Shown here piece by piece: positions 7,636-16,240 of a DNA stretch of 64,000 bases (positions are counted from its first letter, which is position 1; each line of letters starts with the position of its first letter). The stretch comes from Leptospira mtsangambouensis. GTDB taxonomy: Bacteria > Spirochaetota > Leptospiria > Leptospirales > Leptospiraceae. The stretch covers positions 195,141 to 259,140 of the forward strand of contig NZ_RQHK01000005.1 in assembly GCF_004770475.1 (NCBI RefSeq), written 5' to 3'. Below the pieces are notes generated by a model. That model worked only from the letters and a program-made list of their open reading frames with translations. It did not search any database and was not told the origin of the DNA. Position numbers and translations under genes: made by a program.

Positions 7636-9634
7636 CGGTAACTCCAGTGACTTGTTTCAGATGTTTGATGGAAGCGTTCGCATTGATCGCTTTGCCATAC
7701 TGAGTTGTACCTGTAAGGGCAGTCTCTGTTACTCCACCTTCAATCAGCTTTGTGATCACATCTTGGTAAGTAAAACTTGGATTGTAAGAACGAATTAATG
7801 CTGCAACTCCAGCAGTATTGGGTGTTGCCATGGAAGTTCCATTCAAGTATGCGAGCGCAGAATTTGAAGGTGCCCAAGCAGTGAGAAATACATCCCCAAC
7901 GATCCCACCAGGGTATTGACCAGAAGTATCAGATACCATCCTGTAACCTACCGTACAGTTGGTTCCAGCTCCCCCAATACAGTTGGTGAGGATTTTGGTA
8001 TCAGCAGAATTACTCACAAAAGCAGTGCCACCATTTCGACAAAGTTGTGATTGGAAGGACCCTAAATTTCCATCATACATGGTTAATGTTGTTCCAGCTG
8101 CGGGAGAACCTGCAGTGGCAGAATACTTTGCTTGGATATAATCATAACAAGAAGTAGAATCTTTCCTTTCTCCAACGCTTACGATGAAATGAGAGAGAGA
8201 TACATTCGTGGCTCCCGTTGGGATTGTGAAATTTTTGTATACAATACTATTCGTACTTAATGACAAATTTGTCATTGTATTGGAGGAACTATCAAATAAT
8301 ACATTTGCTAATGTACAATCAGCAGTGACTAGCATTTTGTAATTTGCTAATGTACAAGTGGATGATACCCATGCAGTTCCTGAAGTCGCATAAGACCAAT
8401 CGGAATAACTTGTTGCATTTTCATTGTAAGATACTTCTGTCCCATACCCGCTATAGATATTCGTACCAGGAGCACCAAAATCGGCAGAGCGACTGGCAAC
8501 AGTAACATTTGAATCATAATTTGAAAAATTCGCTAAGGCATGTTTTTGGTCGAGTGCAGAAATACAAATCACATTGGCGTTGGTATTTTCGCAAGGGTAT
8601 GCGTTTCCTGTGCCACTTAAGTTTAAACCATCGTTTCCGGCAGCAACCACTACCAAAACATCATTGGTTCTGGCAAATTCAATCGCCGAATTGATTGCAG
8701 TACTAAAACTAGGACCACCCAAACTCATATTGATGACTTTTGCACCGTTGCGAACAGCAAAGTAAATTCCGTTGGCGATATTATCGTTTGTTCCTCCATC
8801 AAGTCCCAAAACGCGAACTGCCATGATTTTTGCGGATTGGCAAACACCTGAAATCCCAACCCCATTGTTCCCTACAGCACCTATGGTCATGGCAACATGG
8901 GTTCCATGTCCTTCTTCATCACGAGGATTGTTGTCCCCACTTGCAAAGTCATAACCGTGGTTAGGGCAACCGCCACCAATAGCAGTTCCGTTTTGGTTCA
9001 CACAGCCACCAGAACCATCCCACATATTTCCCACCAAATCTTGGTGAGTGTAAGTGACCCCTGTATCAAGCACAGCCACAATGGTATTATTGCAACTAGT
9101 TGTCACATCCCAAGCACCAAGAACATTCATGTCTTTACCAGAAGTTCCAGGGTTACTAGAGTTAGCTGTGTAACTAGGCGAAGCAAGAGTTTGGCCAGTA
9201 TTGTTCAGTCCCCAAAGTCTAGTAAATTCAGGATCATTTGGTGTAGAGGCTTGTTTATAATACAAATACCGGGGTTCCACGGACTCCACACTAGGATCTT
9301 GTTTAATCCTCGCTAGTCCCTGTTCCATTGTTTCAGATGCAGCTAGTTTAGCGGTGGTAAAATGTCCTTTTAGGTTCAGAACACCAGTGCCAGCAGCTAA
9401 CTTAGATGTTTGATGCACAAGCTCTGAGTCTGGGATACTTTTTTTAAATGTAATGACAACTTCACCAGGTAGATACGGAAGTTTTTGACCGGCTTTTGAC
9501 TTAGCACGTAGCGCTTCGATATCTAGTTTGGTTTGATCCAAGTTTAATACTGGTTCTGAAATTAAGATGTTTGTAGCGACTAATACTGATGCTACGATCA
9601 AAAGTTTCGAAATCGATTTTTTATTAAATTTCAT
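7622..9634 (-). CDS. Secreted subtilisin-family (S8) serine protease with an inserted domain
   Basis: I place the start at ATG 9634, with AGGA nine bases upstream, which gives a clean signal peptide and 670 residues. A propeptide-like segment (about 52-125, LPGEVVITFKKSIPDSELV) precedes the catalytic domain. The triad is Asp190 (VAVLDTGVTYTHQDL), His243 (GHGTHV) and Ser601 (NGTSMATPNTAGVAAL), with oxyanion Asn334 (AAGND). Between GAPGTNIYSGYG (near 398) and the Ser601 motif lie roughly 190 extra residues rich in Ser, Thr and Cys. Most subtilases have only about 20 residues there. The protein is expected in the periplasm, on the surface or outside the cell. It lies 16 bases after the ASH-repeat lipoprotein gene on the same strand. 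Confidence 0.9.
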   Translation of the reverse strand: MKFNKKSISKLLIVASVLVATNILISEPVLNLDQTKLDIEALRAKSKAGQKLPYLPGEVVITFKKSIPDSELVHQTSKLAAGTGVLNLKGHFTTAKLAASETMEQGLARIKQDPSVESVEPRYLYYKQASTPNDPEFTRLWGLNNTGQTLASPSYTANSSNPGTSGKDMNVLGAWDVTTSCNNTIVAVLDTGVTYTHQDLVGNMWDGSGGCVNQNGTAIGGGCPNHGYDFASGDNNPRDEEGHGTHVAMTIGAVGNNGVGISGVCQSAKIMAVRVLGLDGGTNDNIANGIYFAVRNGAKVINMSLGGPSFSTAINSAIEFARTNDVLVVVAAGNDGLNLSGTGNAYPCENTNANVICISALDQKHALANFSNYDSNVTVASRSADFGAPGTNIYSGYGTEVSYNENATSYSDWSYATSGTAWVSSTCTLANYKMLVTADCTLANVLFDSSSNTMTNLSLSTNSIVYKNFTIPTGATNVSLSHFIVSVGERKDSTSCYDYIQAKYSATAGSPAAGTTLTMYDGNLGSFQSQLCRNGGTAFVSNSADTKILTNCIGGAGTNCTVGYRMVSDTSGQYPGGIVGDVFLTAWAPSNSALAYLNGTSMATPNTAGVAALIRSYNPSFTYQDVITKLIEGGVTETALTGTTQYGKAINANASIKHLKQVTGVTAVLQ

Positions 9635-9650
9635 ATAATTAATTCCTATT

Positions 9651-11162
9651 CTATGTACTCGGAACATTTACTGCTGAGGTTTGTGTGGAGGGAGTTCCTC
9701 CAGTTGTGTTGTATTTTCCATAAGAATATACTTTGAAATACCAATTCCCGAAGGTAGGCACAGAGATTACTTTGGAAACCGGTGTTGTGCCACCAGCATT
9801 GGGGACATCTGCGCATAATACAGTAGTTCCGTTGTGAACCGCTGTAAATCCAGAGGTCTGGCTATAACATACTTTATAACCACCATCAGTATCGTTCGCT
9901 GCTTTTTCATTCGTTCCTGTCCAACTGACGAGAACATCTGCACCCGTTTTTCCAGTACCTGACACATTTAAGTCAGCACTAGAAGCAGCACCATTGTTTC
10001 CATTAGTGGTAGCAATACGAACCACTGCTGCCCTTGCCCCTGTTGTTGATGGAGCAAACTGGATTGTAAATGTTCCAGATGCACCCGCCGCAAGAGTTGC
10101 ACCAGCACTAAAAGCACTGATGGTAAAATCGCCTGTATGACCACTTGGTTTGGAAAGAGTAATACCAGTCATCGTAGCAGTTCCAGTATTACTAATGGTT
10201 ACGGTTTTTGTGCTAGATGTTACGGTCGGCCATACAACACCAAAAGTAGGAATAGATCCCCCAGTTGTAAAACTAGTGGAGTTATGAGAAATCGAAATGG
10301 TAGGAACTGGTTTTGGTGTTCCTGTTCCCGTAGCTGTAAATAAGAATGCTAATGCTCCATCATAAGAAACCGCTATATTCGAAGTTTTAACCTCTGCTGC
10401 ACCAGTGGGAGAAAATTGAATTGTAAAAGTAGCAGAAGCATTTGCTGCCAGTGTCGTTGGGAATCCAGCTAAATTTAGTACAAAGTTTGCATTAGAGGAT
10501 GTCACTGCAGGTGGACCGTCTAGATTTGCGACAGCACTTCCCGTGTTTTTGACAGTAAATGTCACAGCACTTCCTATCGAGTCAATTTCGACTGAACCCA
10601 TTCCATAACTTCCATTTGAAGCAATTTGTGTGGCACCCACTGAAACTGCCAATCGAGGAGTAGCAGCTTCAGCTGTGCCTGTTAGGTTCATTTGAAAAGA
10701 TCCTACTGCGGCATCACTCGATTGAATTTTAATCGTCGCGGTTTTCACACCTATTGATGTCGGTTTAAAATTCAATGTGAATATCGCAGAAGCACCAGCC
10801 GCAAGAGTTGAACTTGCAGGTTGTGTCACTGTGAACTGAGAAGCATCCGTTCCGGAAAGAGCAACAACATTTGGAGAACCAGGAAGTGAGATTGCAACAT
10901 TCCCACTGTTTTTGATGGTAACCGTTCCTGTTTTTCCATCGGCTGTATTGATGGGTTCAGAACCTAAATTAAGTGTTGCTCCACTTTCCCGGCTAACACC
11001 TTCATAGAGAATTTCCAATTTGGGGGCTGGTACATCACCACCGCCACCACCTAAACCCAATAGTGCAAAGGCAGCTCCACCACCACCTCCGCCGCCACCA
11101 GGACAAGCAACTAACGTAGTTAAAGATAATAAGGGAATTAGAATGTTCTTTTTTAAATTCAT
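9651..11162 (-). CDS. Surface lipoprotein with polyglycine linker, ASH ('choice-of-anchor D') repeats and a fibronectin-III-like end
   Basis: The ATG at 11162 gives a signal MNLKKNILIPLLSLTTLVAC with Cys20 lipidated. The TTG at 11183 is a less likely start. Right after the cysteine is a run of eight glycines and a second run of five. Three to four repeats of about 110 residues follow, recognisable by lines such as TVTIKNSGNVAISL, TFTVKNTGSAVANL and TVTISNTGTATMTG alternating with FTLNFKPTSIG, FTIQFSPTGA and FTIQFAPSTTG. This is the immunoglobulin-like ASH pattern. The last 100 residues (VLVSWTGTNEKA...WYFKVYSYGKYN) look like a fibronectin type III domain. It is probably a surface adhesin-like or scaffold protein, operonic with the protease downstream. 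Confidence 0.8.
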   Translation of the reverse strand: MNLKKNILIPLLSLTTLVACPGGGGGGGGAAFALLGLGGGGGDVPAPKLEILYEGVSRESGATLNLGSEPINTADGKTGTVTIKNSGNVAISLPGSPNVVALSGTDASQFTVTQPASSTLAAGASAIFTLNFKPTSIGVKTATIKIQSSDAAVGSFQMNLTGTAEAATPRLAVSVGATQIASNGSYGMGSVEIDSIGSAVTFTVKNTGSAVANLDGPPAVTSSNANFVLNLAGFPTTLAANASATFTIQFSPTGAAEVKTSNIAVSYDGALAFLFTATGTGTPKPVPTISISHNSTSFTTGGSIPTFGVVWPTVTSSTKTVTISNTGTATMTGITLSKPSGHTGDFTISAFSAGATLAAGASGTFTIQFAPSTTGARAAVVRIATTNGNNGAASSADLNVSGTGKTGADVLVSWTGTNEKAANDTDGGYKVCYSQTSGFTAVHNGTTVLCADVPNAGGTTPVSKVISVPTFGNWYFKVYSYGKYNTTGGTPSTQTSAVNVPST

Positions 11163-11256
11163 AGTGACTCGGAAGGATTTCAATTTTCAACCACGTTAGG
11201 TTTTCTATTCAGATTTCGCAATCGTACCTTTTTTCTCGCCTTGCAAAAATTACGTT

Positions 11257-11287
11257 AAAAACGTTCTGTGAGCGTTTTTAGAACGTT
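11257..11287. repeat. Two interlocked inverted repeats upstream of the ASH-lipoprotein/protease cluster
   Basis: AAAAACG (11257-11263) pairs with CGTTTTT (11273-11279), and AACGTTCT (11260-11267) pairs with AGAACGTT (11280-11287). The two stems cannot form together. The site is about 95-125 bases upstream of the 11162 start codon and 86 bases beyond the end of the 11373 gene, so it could be an operator for the cluster or a terminator of the gene before it. The rest of the 11163-11372 gap shows nothing else clear. Confidence 0.45.
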
Positions 11288-11372
11288 AGTTCTGGTTTGG
11301 TTGAAAAAAAAATTATCATTTGGGCCCAAAGGATGGGTTGTACTACGTGTTTGTCGGTGTTTGGTTTGGTGT

Positions 11373-12035
11373 TTAGTCTTCTTCAGGTGGGCTTACAATA
11401 CCATTTTTAGGGATTTCCTTACGATGACGAATGTCATTCTCGCACTCCAAATGCTTGTAAGACGAGAGAGAAGGGATTGTTTTGTCCGTAATTTCGCTAT
11501 GATCGAGATCGTATTCCCAGTATTTGGTGCGGTTCCCTTGCCAGTCATAAGGAACTGTTTTTTGAAATACAAACTCTTTCATCGTGAGTGATTTTGTTTG
11601 TTGGATCTCCAAAAACAAATTCCCATAAAAGAAATTGGGGATAGGAAAAAAATACAAACACCCAACAAGTAACATGTCTTCCTTATACTCTGATTGAGAA
11701 GGAAGAAACAGAAAAAATGGTTGTTTCGATTTTGCCAGTGGAAGTGGATAAATTCGTAACTGTTGTTTTGTGGTCATTTGATTGCTTTCAAATATTAAGC
11801 TGACTGGAATTTCTTCCACATTTCCAATGGTTTGGTCTTTGCCTCGAACCAACCGCAAAACTAAATAACTTTCTTTGTCCTCCAAATTTGTAGGAGTGAA
11901 CTGCTGACCCCTTCTCTTTGTTTCCATCAAAGGAACCAATTTACAATTTGAATCGAAAAAAAAGAGAATCAGTAAAAAACTAAAACAGAAATACGGATTC
12001 ACCCAACTTACTGATTGCATTTTCTTTTGAATCAT
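11373..12035 (-). CDS. Putative lipoprotein of unknown function
   Basis: From ATG 12035 the product has about 220 residues. This start supplies the KK of a signal n-region before a hydrophobic stretch ending FFFDSNC. The shorter ATG at 12020 would have no positive charge. The remainder is mixed alpha/beta (ESYLVLRLVRGKDQ, PVSLIFESNQ, NLFLEIQQTKSL) with no motif I can place. Its ATG overlaps the ATG of the divergent YhhN-like gene in the tetramer CATG. Confidence 0.6.
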   Translation of the reverse strand: MIQKKMQSVSWVNPYFCFSFLLILFFFDSNCKLVPLMETKRRGQQFTPTNLEDKESYLVLRLVRGKDQTIGNVEEIPVSLIFESNQMTTKQQLRIYPLPLAKSKQPFFLFLPSQSEYKEDMLLVGCLYFFPIPNFFYGNLFLEIQQTKSLTMKEFVFQKTVPYDWQGNRTKYWEYDLDHSEITDKTIPSLSSYKHLECENDIRHRKEIPKNGIVSPPEED

Positions 12036-12783
12036 GTTAAAATCAACCATGGTATATTACTTAATTCTCACAACCATTCCTGTTGCTATCATTTCGGCAT
12101 TTTTTATCCATTGGTTTACATTGCAAGACGAACCAAATCCACTCAAACGTTTAGAACATTCCCGTGGGATTTATATTGGATTTTCCTTTCAAATCCTATT
12201 ATTTGCTTGGTTATTATTTCAATTAGGGCATGCACGATTCGCGTATCCGCTATACGCCATTGGGTTTTCTTTTTTAGGAGATTGGTTTAACCTTCAGTTC
12301 CCAATTGCTAAAAAACAAATGGAAGACCCAGTCCTTGGGGGAATTTTCAGTTTTGCCATTGCACAAGTTTTCTTTTTATTATCCTTTTGGAAACTAACCA
12401 CATGGAATGAACTTTATACAGGTGTTTTGCCTTATATTGTCACCATTGTATTATTGATTTTACCAGCCCTGATTTTTTATTTCCGAGTGTACAATCCCAA
12501 TCGTTCCAAATGGGTAATGGCCTCTGCCTTTGTTTATGGGCTGATTTTGTGTTTTTTTGTTTCTCTATGTTTTAACGCCTATCTAGCATTTGGTGGAGTG
12601 TGGATGTATTTGGCAATTGGTGCAGGGTTTTTCCTTCTTTCCGATGCGGTGATGGGAGAAACAACAATCAATGGAACAAGACACCCAAAATGGGAATTCC
12701 AAGTTCCTTGGGTCACCTATTTAATTGCACAAAGTTTTTTGTTAGTGGGATTCTTTCTTGTCTCTCACACAAGACATATCTAA
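12034..12783 (+). CDS. Polytopic membrane protein of the YhhN / TMEM86 (lysoplasmalogenase-like) type
   Basis: The 249-residue protein has seven to eight predicted membrane helices. Conserved acidic positions of the YhhN family are visible: GFSFLGDWFNL in helix 3-4 and GFFLLSDAVMGE near the end. Characterised relatives in animals hydrolyse the vinyl-ether bond of lysoplasmalogens, while bacterial roles are mostly unknown. ATG 12034 is used here, and ATG 12049 would remove five residues without harming the first helix. A second, more compact family member is encoded at 48785-49453. The next gene converges on it with two bases between stops. Confidence 0.65.
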   Translation: MLKSTMVYYLILTTIPVAIISAFFIHWFTLQDEPNPLKRLEHSRGIYIGFSFQILLFAWLLFQLGHARFAYPLYAIGFSFLGDWFNLQFPIAKKQMEDPVLGGIFSFAIAQVFFLLSFWKLTTWNELYTGVLPYIVTIVLLILPALIFYFRVYNPNRSKWVMASAFVYGLILCFFVSLCFNAYLAFGGVWMYLAIGAGFFLLSDAVMGETTINGTRHPKWEFQVPWVTYLIAQSFLLVGFFLVSHTRHI

Positions 12784-12785
12784 AT

Positions 12786-13661
12786 TCATGATTCGGTAAT
12801 ATTCCCCGAATTCAATAAACCATTGTTTGGTGACATCTTTTTTGATTGTTCCCAAGCAATGATCATTCGTTTCCGATTTGGATCCCACCTGTACCCACCA
12901 AATAAACCTGATGTTTGGATCACACGGTGGCAAGGAATTAGATAAGCGATAGGATTTTTGCCAATGGCTGTTCCCACGGCCCTTTGTGCAGAGGGTTGCC
13001 CTATGGATTCGGCAATATCTCCATACGTACAAAGACTTCCCATTGGTATTTTTAATAAAGATTTCCAGACTTTAAATTGAAATTCTGTTCCGTATAAATA
13101 GAGAGGAACGGGAGATTCAGGGAATACAAAATTTTGAAAGTAGTCTTTTAATTTTTGGTGTTCCTTTGATCCTCCCTCTTTCCAAATCGCATTGGGAAAT
13201 TCTCTTTTTGTTTCCTGGATCCCTTGGTCCAAAGATTCAATGAATTGAAGAGACTGGATCCCTCGTTCGGAAGACACCAATAGAATCTCTCCAAAAGCAG
13301 AAGGAAATACTTCGTATTGCAAAACCATCCCCTCCCCTCCTCGTTTGAATTCGCCAGGAGTCATTGCTTCTAATTTTACAAATAAATCATGCAATCGTCC
13401 CGTGCTGGATAGTCCGAGAGAATATGTTGTATCCAAAATGTTTGACTCCTTTAGCAGTTGTTTGGCGTGAGAGATTGTAACAAATTGTAAAAATTCTTTT
13501 GGGGATACACCAGCCCAAGTGCGAAATACTTTTTGAAAATGGAAAGGACTTAAGGATACCCTTTCAGCTAAAACATCCAAATTGGGTTGTTCTTCAAAAT
13601 GCTCCAAAACATATTCGATGGAGTTTTTTATGATTTCATAGTGTTTGTGATTGGAATCCAC
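12786..13661 (-). CDS. AraC-type regulator fused to O6-methylguanine-DNA methyltransferase (Ada-like)
   Basis: The 291-residue protein has an AraC/XylS helix-turn-helix region (about 10-105, LDVLAERVSLSPFHFQKVFRTWAG) followed by a methylguanine methyltransferase domain. That domain carries the active-site PCHRVI, with Cys244 as the methyl acceptor, and the YGDIAESIGQPSAQRAVGTAI DNA-binding helix pair. It removes alkyl groups from O6-methylguanine suicidally. The N-terminal zinc methyl-phosphotriester domain of E. coli Ada is absent, so activation by phosphotriester repair should not occur. It diverges from hrpB across about 110 bases. Confidence 0.9.
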   Translation of the reverse strand: MDSNHKHYEIIKNSIEYVLEHFEEQPNLDVLAERVSLSPFHFQKVFRTWAGVSPKEFLQFVTISHAKQLLKESNILDTTYSLGLSSTGRLHDLFVKLEAMTPGEFKRGGEGMVLQYEVFPSAFGEILLVSSERGIQSLQFIESLDQGIQETKREFPNAIWKEGGSKEHQKLKDYFQNFVFPESPVPLYLYGTEFQFKVWKSLLKIPMGSLCTYGDIAESIGQPSAQRAVGTAIGKNPIAYLIPCHRVIQTSGLFGGYRWDPNRKRMIIAWEQSKKMSPNNGLLNSGNITES

Positions 13662-13774
13662 AAGGAAATCCTAACTGATTTGCGAAATGTTGGAAACCCG
13701 ATTCTTGCGATTTCTTAAAATAAAATACAAATTGTTTGATTTTTTCGTTAGGAATTTCTTCAATAAGAATAAAA

Positions 13775-16240
13775 GTGTCACCTCCTTTGGATCCATTTCC
13801 CGTACTAACCGCCTTACAATCCATTGTTGATTCGATCCAAAAAAATCCAGTTACCATTTTGGATGCCCCACCAGGGACAGGAAAAACAACAGTCCTACCG
13901 ACGGAACTTCTAAAAGCTGGCCTCTCCTTTGGGAAAAAAATTTGTATCTTAGAACCGAGGCGTATCGCTGCAAAAAATGCCGCCAAAAGGATTAGCCAAA
14001 GTCTAAACGAATCCTTGGGAGAAACTGTTGGGTATCGAGTTCGGTTTGATACTAAGGTAGGAAAAAATACAAAGATTGAATTTGTAACCGATGGGATCTT
14101 AACCAAAATTTTACTGGCAGATCCAGAACTCAAAGAATATGGACTGATTGTCTTTGACGAATTTCATGAAAGACGAATGGACTCTGATTTATGTTTTGCA
14201 TTGGCACGCAGAACCCAAGAAGTCTTTCGGAATGATTTAAAAATACTTGTTATGTCTGCAACTCTCGAAGGTCAAAATTTCGAATCGATCGGGATCCAAT
14301 CAAAACCCATCTATGTCAGTGCCAACCCTCATCCTTTAGAAATTTTTCATATGGGTGATTCTCCAAAAAAAATAAATGAAAGATTAATGGATTTAATCCC
14401 CAAAGCCGTAGAACAAACAGAAGGTGATATCCTTGTATTTTTGTCAGGGAAAAAAGAAATTCAAATCTTAAGAAACCAATTAGAATCTTTAGCTGTGATC
14501 AAATCCAACACAGTGGTTTACGGGTTATATGGAGACATGGATTTATCCGAACAAGAAAAAATCTTCCTACCCTCACTTTCAGGGAAAAAGAAAATCATTC
14601 TTTCCACAAATATCGCAGAGTCTTCTGTGACCATCCCCGGTGTTCGGATTGTATTTGATACAGGATACCATAAACATGTTATTTTTGATTCTGAATCTGG
14701 AGTTTCTCACTTAGTCAAAGATCGAATCAGTTTGAGTAGCGCCAAACAACGTGCAGGGCGAGCTGCAAGAGAAGGAAAAGGTTTGGTGTACCGTCTTTGG
14801 TCCAAAGATGAGGAAAATTCTTTTTTAGACAGAACCAAACCGGAAATTCTGGAGGGAGATATTGATCGTTTGGTTTTAGAGATAAAGTCATGGGGAGAAG
14901 AAATCCATCAATTACCTTTTTTGGACTCACCAAACAAAGGATCGGTGGCCCAAAGTATAAACCGGTTGAAGCTCCTTGGATGTTTGGATGCAAATACAAA
15001 CTTAACAAACTTAGGGAAAGAATGCATTCGATACCCACTTCCCATTCGGTTGGGAAAAATTTTGGCAATTCTACCAAAGGAAAATGAAAATATCATTGCC
15101 GATATTGTTTCGTTAGTTGGAAAAGAAAATACTGGAATTGATGCAAAAACTTTCCCAGAAGAGAATCATCCCTCTCAATTCCCTTTTGAATTACGTATCA
15201 TTTTTGATCAAATTTTGCGTATTTATAAGGAAAAAACCGATTTTTCTACCATTCTCTCGGGTAAAAATAGGCTCTTTTATTTGGCATCTGGATTCCCAGA
15301 TCGGATAGCAAAAGCCAAAACCCAAGGGGGGAAAGATTTTAAACTTTCAAATGGTAAATTAGGAATATTGAATACAACCTCCATTCAAATTCCTGAATAT
15401 ATCTTAGTTTTGGATACATTCTCCTTCGGCCAAGACCTATACATTACAAACTATTTGCCTTTGGACTTAAATTTAATTGAAGAATGTTTTTCAGAACAAA
15501 TTCAAACAAAAGTTGTTTCCGAAAAACGAATCAACCAAAGAGGAGAATCCTTTCTTTTGGTGAAAGAAGAGAGAAGTCTCGGAGGATTGGTTTTAGATTC
15601 AAAAGAATCCAAAGATTCAAACGAGACCATCCTAGTTTTAGCTTTGGAAGAATACATCACAAAGTCCAACTGGGAAGAAGATTGGTTAAAAGATTCTGAA
15701 TTAAAACATTTTTATCACCGTGTCCGATTTTTAGTTAACTTTGGAGTTTTGGATCTCAATGTGGAACCGACGTATCTAAAACAAACAGCAAAGGAGTGGT
15801 TGTTCCCCTTTATCAATTTTGATTCAGGAAAATTGTCCTTAGACAAACTCCCCTTTTTGGAAGCATTCAAAGCCTATGTTGGTTATGAAAGATTGAATTT
15901 GATTAATTCTGAAGCACCAGTATCCATCCAAGTTCCTTCTGGCTCTCGCATCCATTTGAACTATGATGGAATCGAACCAGAACTTCATGTCAAATTACAA
16001 GAGTTATTTGGTTTAAAATCACTCCCGAAACTTGCCAATGGAAAAGTAAATATATTGATCCACTTACTTTCTCCTGCACGTCGTCCTGTACAAATTACAA
16101 AAGATTTAGAAAGTTTCTGGAACCATGGGTACCATGAAGTTAAAAAAGAATTAAAAGGTAGATACCCAAAACACCCTTGGCCTGAAAAACCTTGGGAAGC
16201 TGTTCCAACAAAACACTTAAATCACACCAAACGTTCGTAA
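13775..16240 (+). CDS. hrpB: ATP-dependent helicase HrpB (DEAH-box)
   Basis: The protein is a superfamily 2 helicase with Walker A PPGTGKTT, DEFH box, SAT motif III (VMSATLEG) and the motif VI region QRAGRAAREGKG. After the helicase core come the helicase-associated domain and the HrpB-type C-terminus ending with the YPKHPWPEKPWEA signature. I chose GTG at 13775 (821 residues). TTG at 13736 and TTG at 13787 are the other options, and none has a strong ribosome site. About 820-850 residues is normal for HrpB. Its cellular role is poorly defined; related DEAH helicases act on RNA. Its last 19 bases overlap the convergent STAS gene. Confidence 0.9.
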   Translation: MSPPLDPFPVLTALQSIVDSIQKNPVTILDAPPGTGKTTVLPTELLKAGLSFGKKICILEPRRIAAKNAAKRISQSLNESLGETVGYRVRFDTKVGKNTKIEFVTDGILTKILLADPELKEYGLIVFDEFHERRMDSDLCFALARRTQEVFRNDLKILVMSATLEGQNFESIGIQSKPIYVSANPHPLEIFHMGDSPKKINERLMDLIPKAVEQTEGDILVFLSGKKEIQILRNQLESLAVIKSNTVVYGLYGDMDLSEQEKIFLPSLSGKKKIILSTNIAESSVTIPGVRIVFDTGYHKHVIFDSESGVSHLVKDRISLSSAKQRAGRAAREGKGLVYRLWSKDEENSFLDRTKPEILEGDIDRLVLEIKSWGEEIHQLPFLDSPNKGSVAQSINRLKLLGCLDANTNLTNLGKECIRYPLPIRLGKILAILPKENENIIADIVSLVGKENTGIDAKTFPEENHPSQFPFELRIIFDQILRIYKEKTDFSTILSGKNRLFYLASGFPDRIAKAKTQGGKDFKLSNGKLGILNTTSIQIPEYILVLDTFSFGQDLYITNYLPLDLNLIEECFSEQIQTKVVSEKRINQRGESFLLVKEERSLGGLVLDSKESKDSNETILVLALEEYITKSNWEEDWLKDSELKHFYHRVRFLVNFGVLDLNVEPTYLKQTAKEWLFPFINFDSGKLSLDKLPFLEAFKAYVGYERLNLINSEAPVSIQVPSGSRIHLNYDGIEPELHVKLQELFGLKSLPKLANGKVNILIHLLSPARRPVQITKDLESFWNHGYHEVKKELKGRYPKHPWPEKPWEAVPTKHLNHTKRS

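Noticed and set aside
8897..9316. 139-codon plus frame inside the subtilase gene
   Set aside because: It is the antisense shadow of the conserved catalytic domain.
12033..12036. CATG shared by the divergent 12035 and 12034 starts as a third start-sharing pair
   Set aside because: Alternative ATGs (12020 and 12049) are plausible for both genes, so the overlap may not be real.
13636..14133. 165-codon minus-strand frame over the start of hrpB
   Set aside because: Most of it is the antisense of the conserved HrpB Walker A region, and it overlaps the Ada-like start. No signal or ribosome site supports it.
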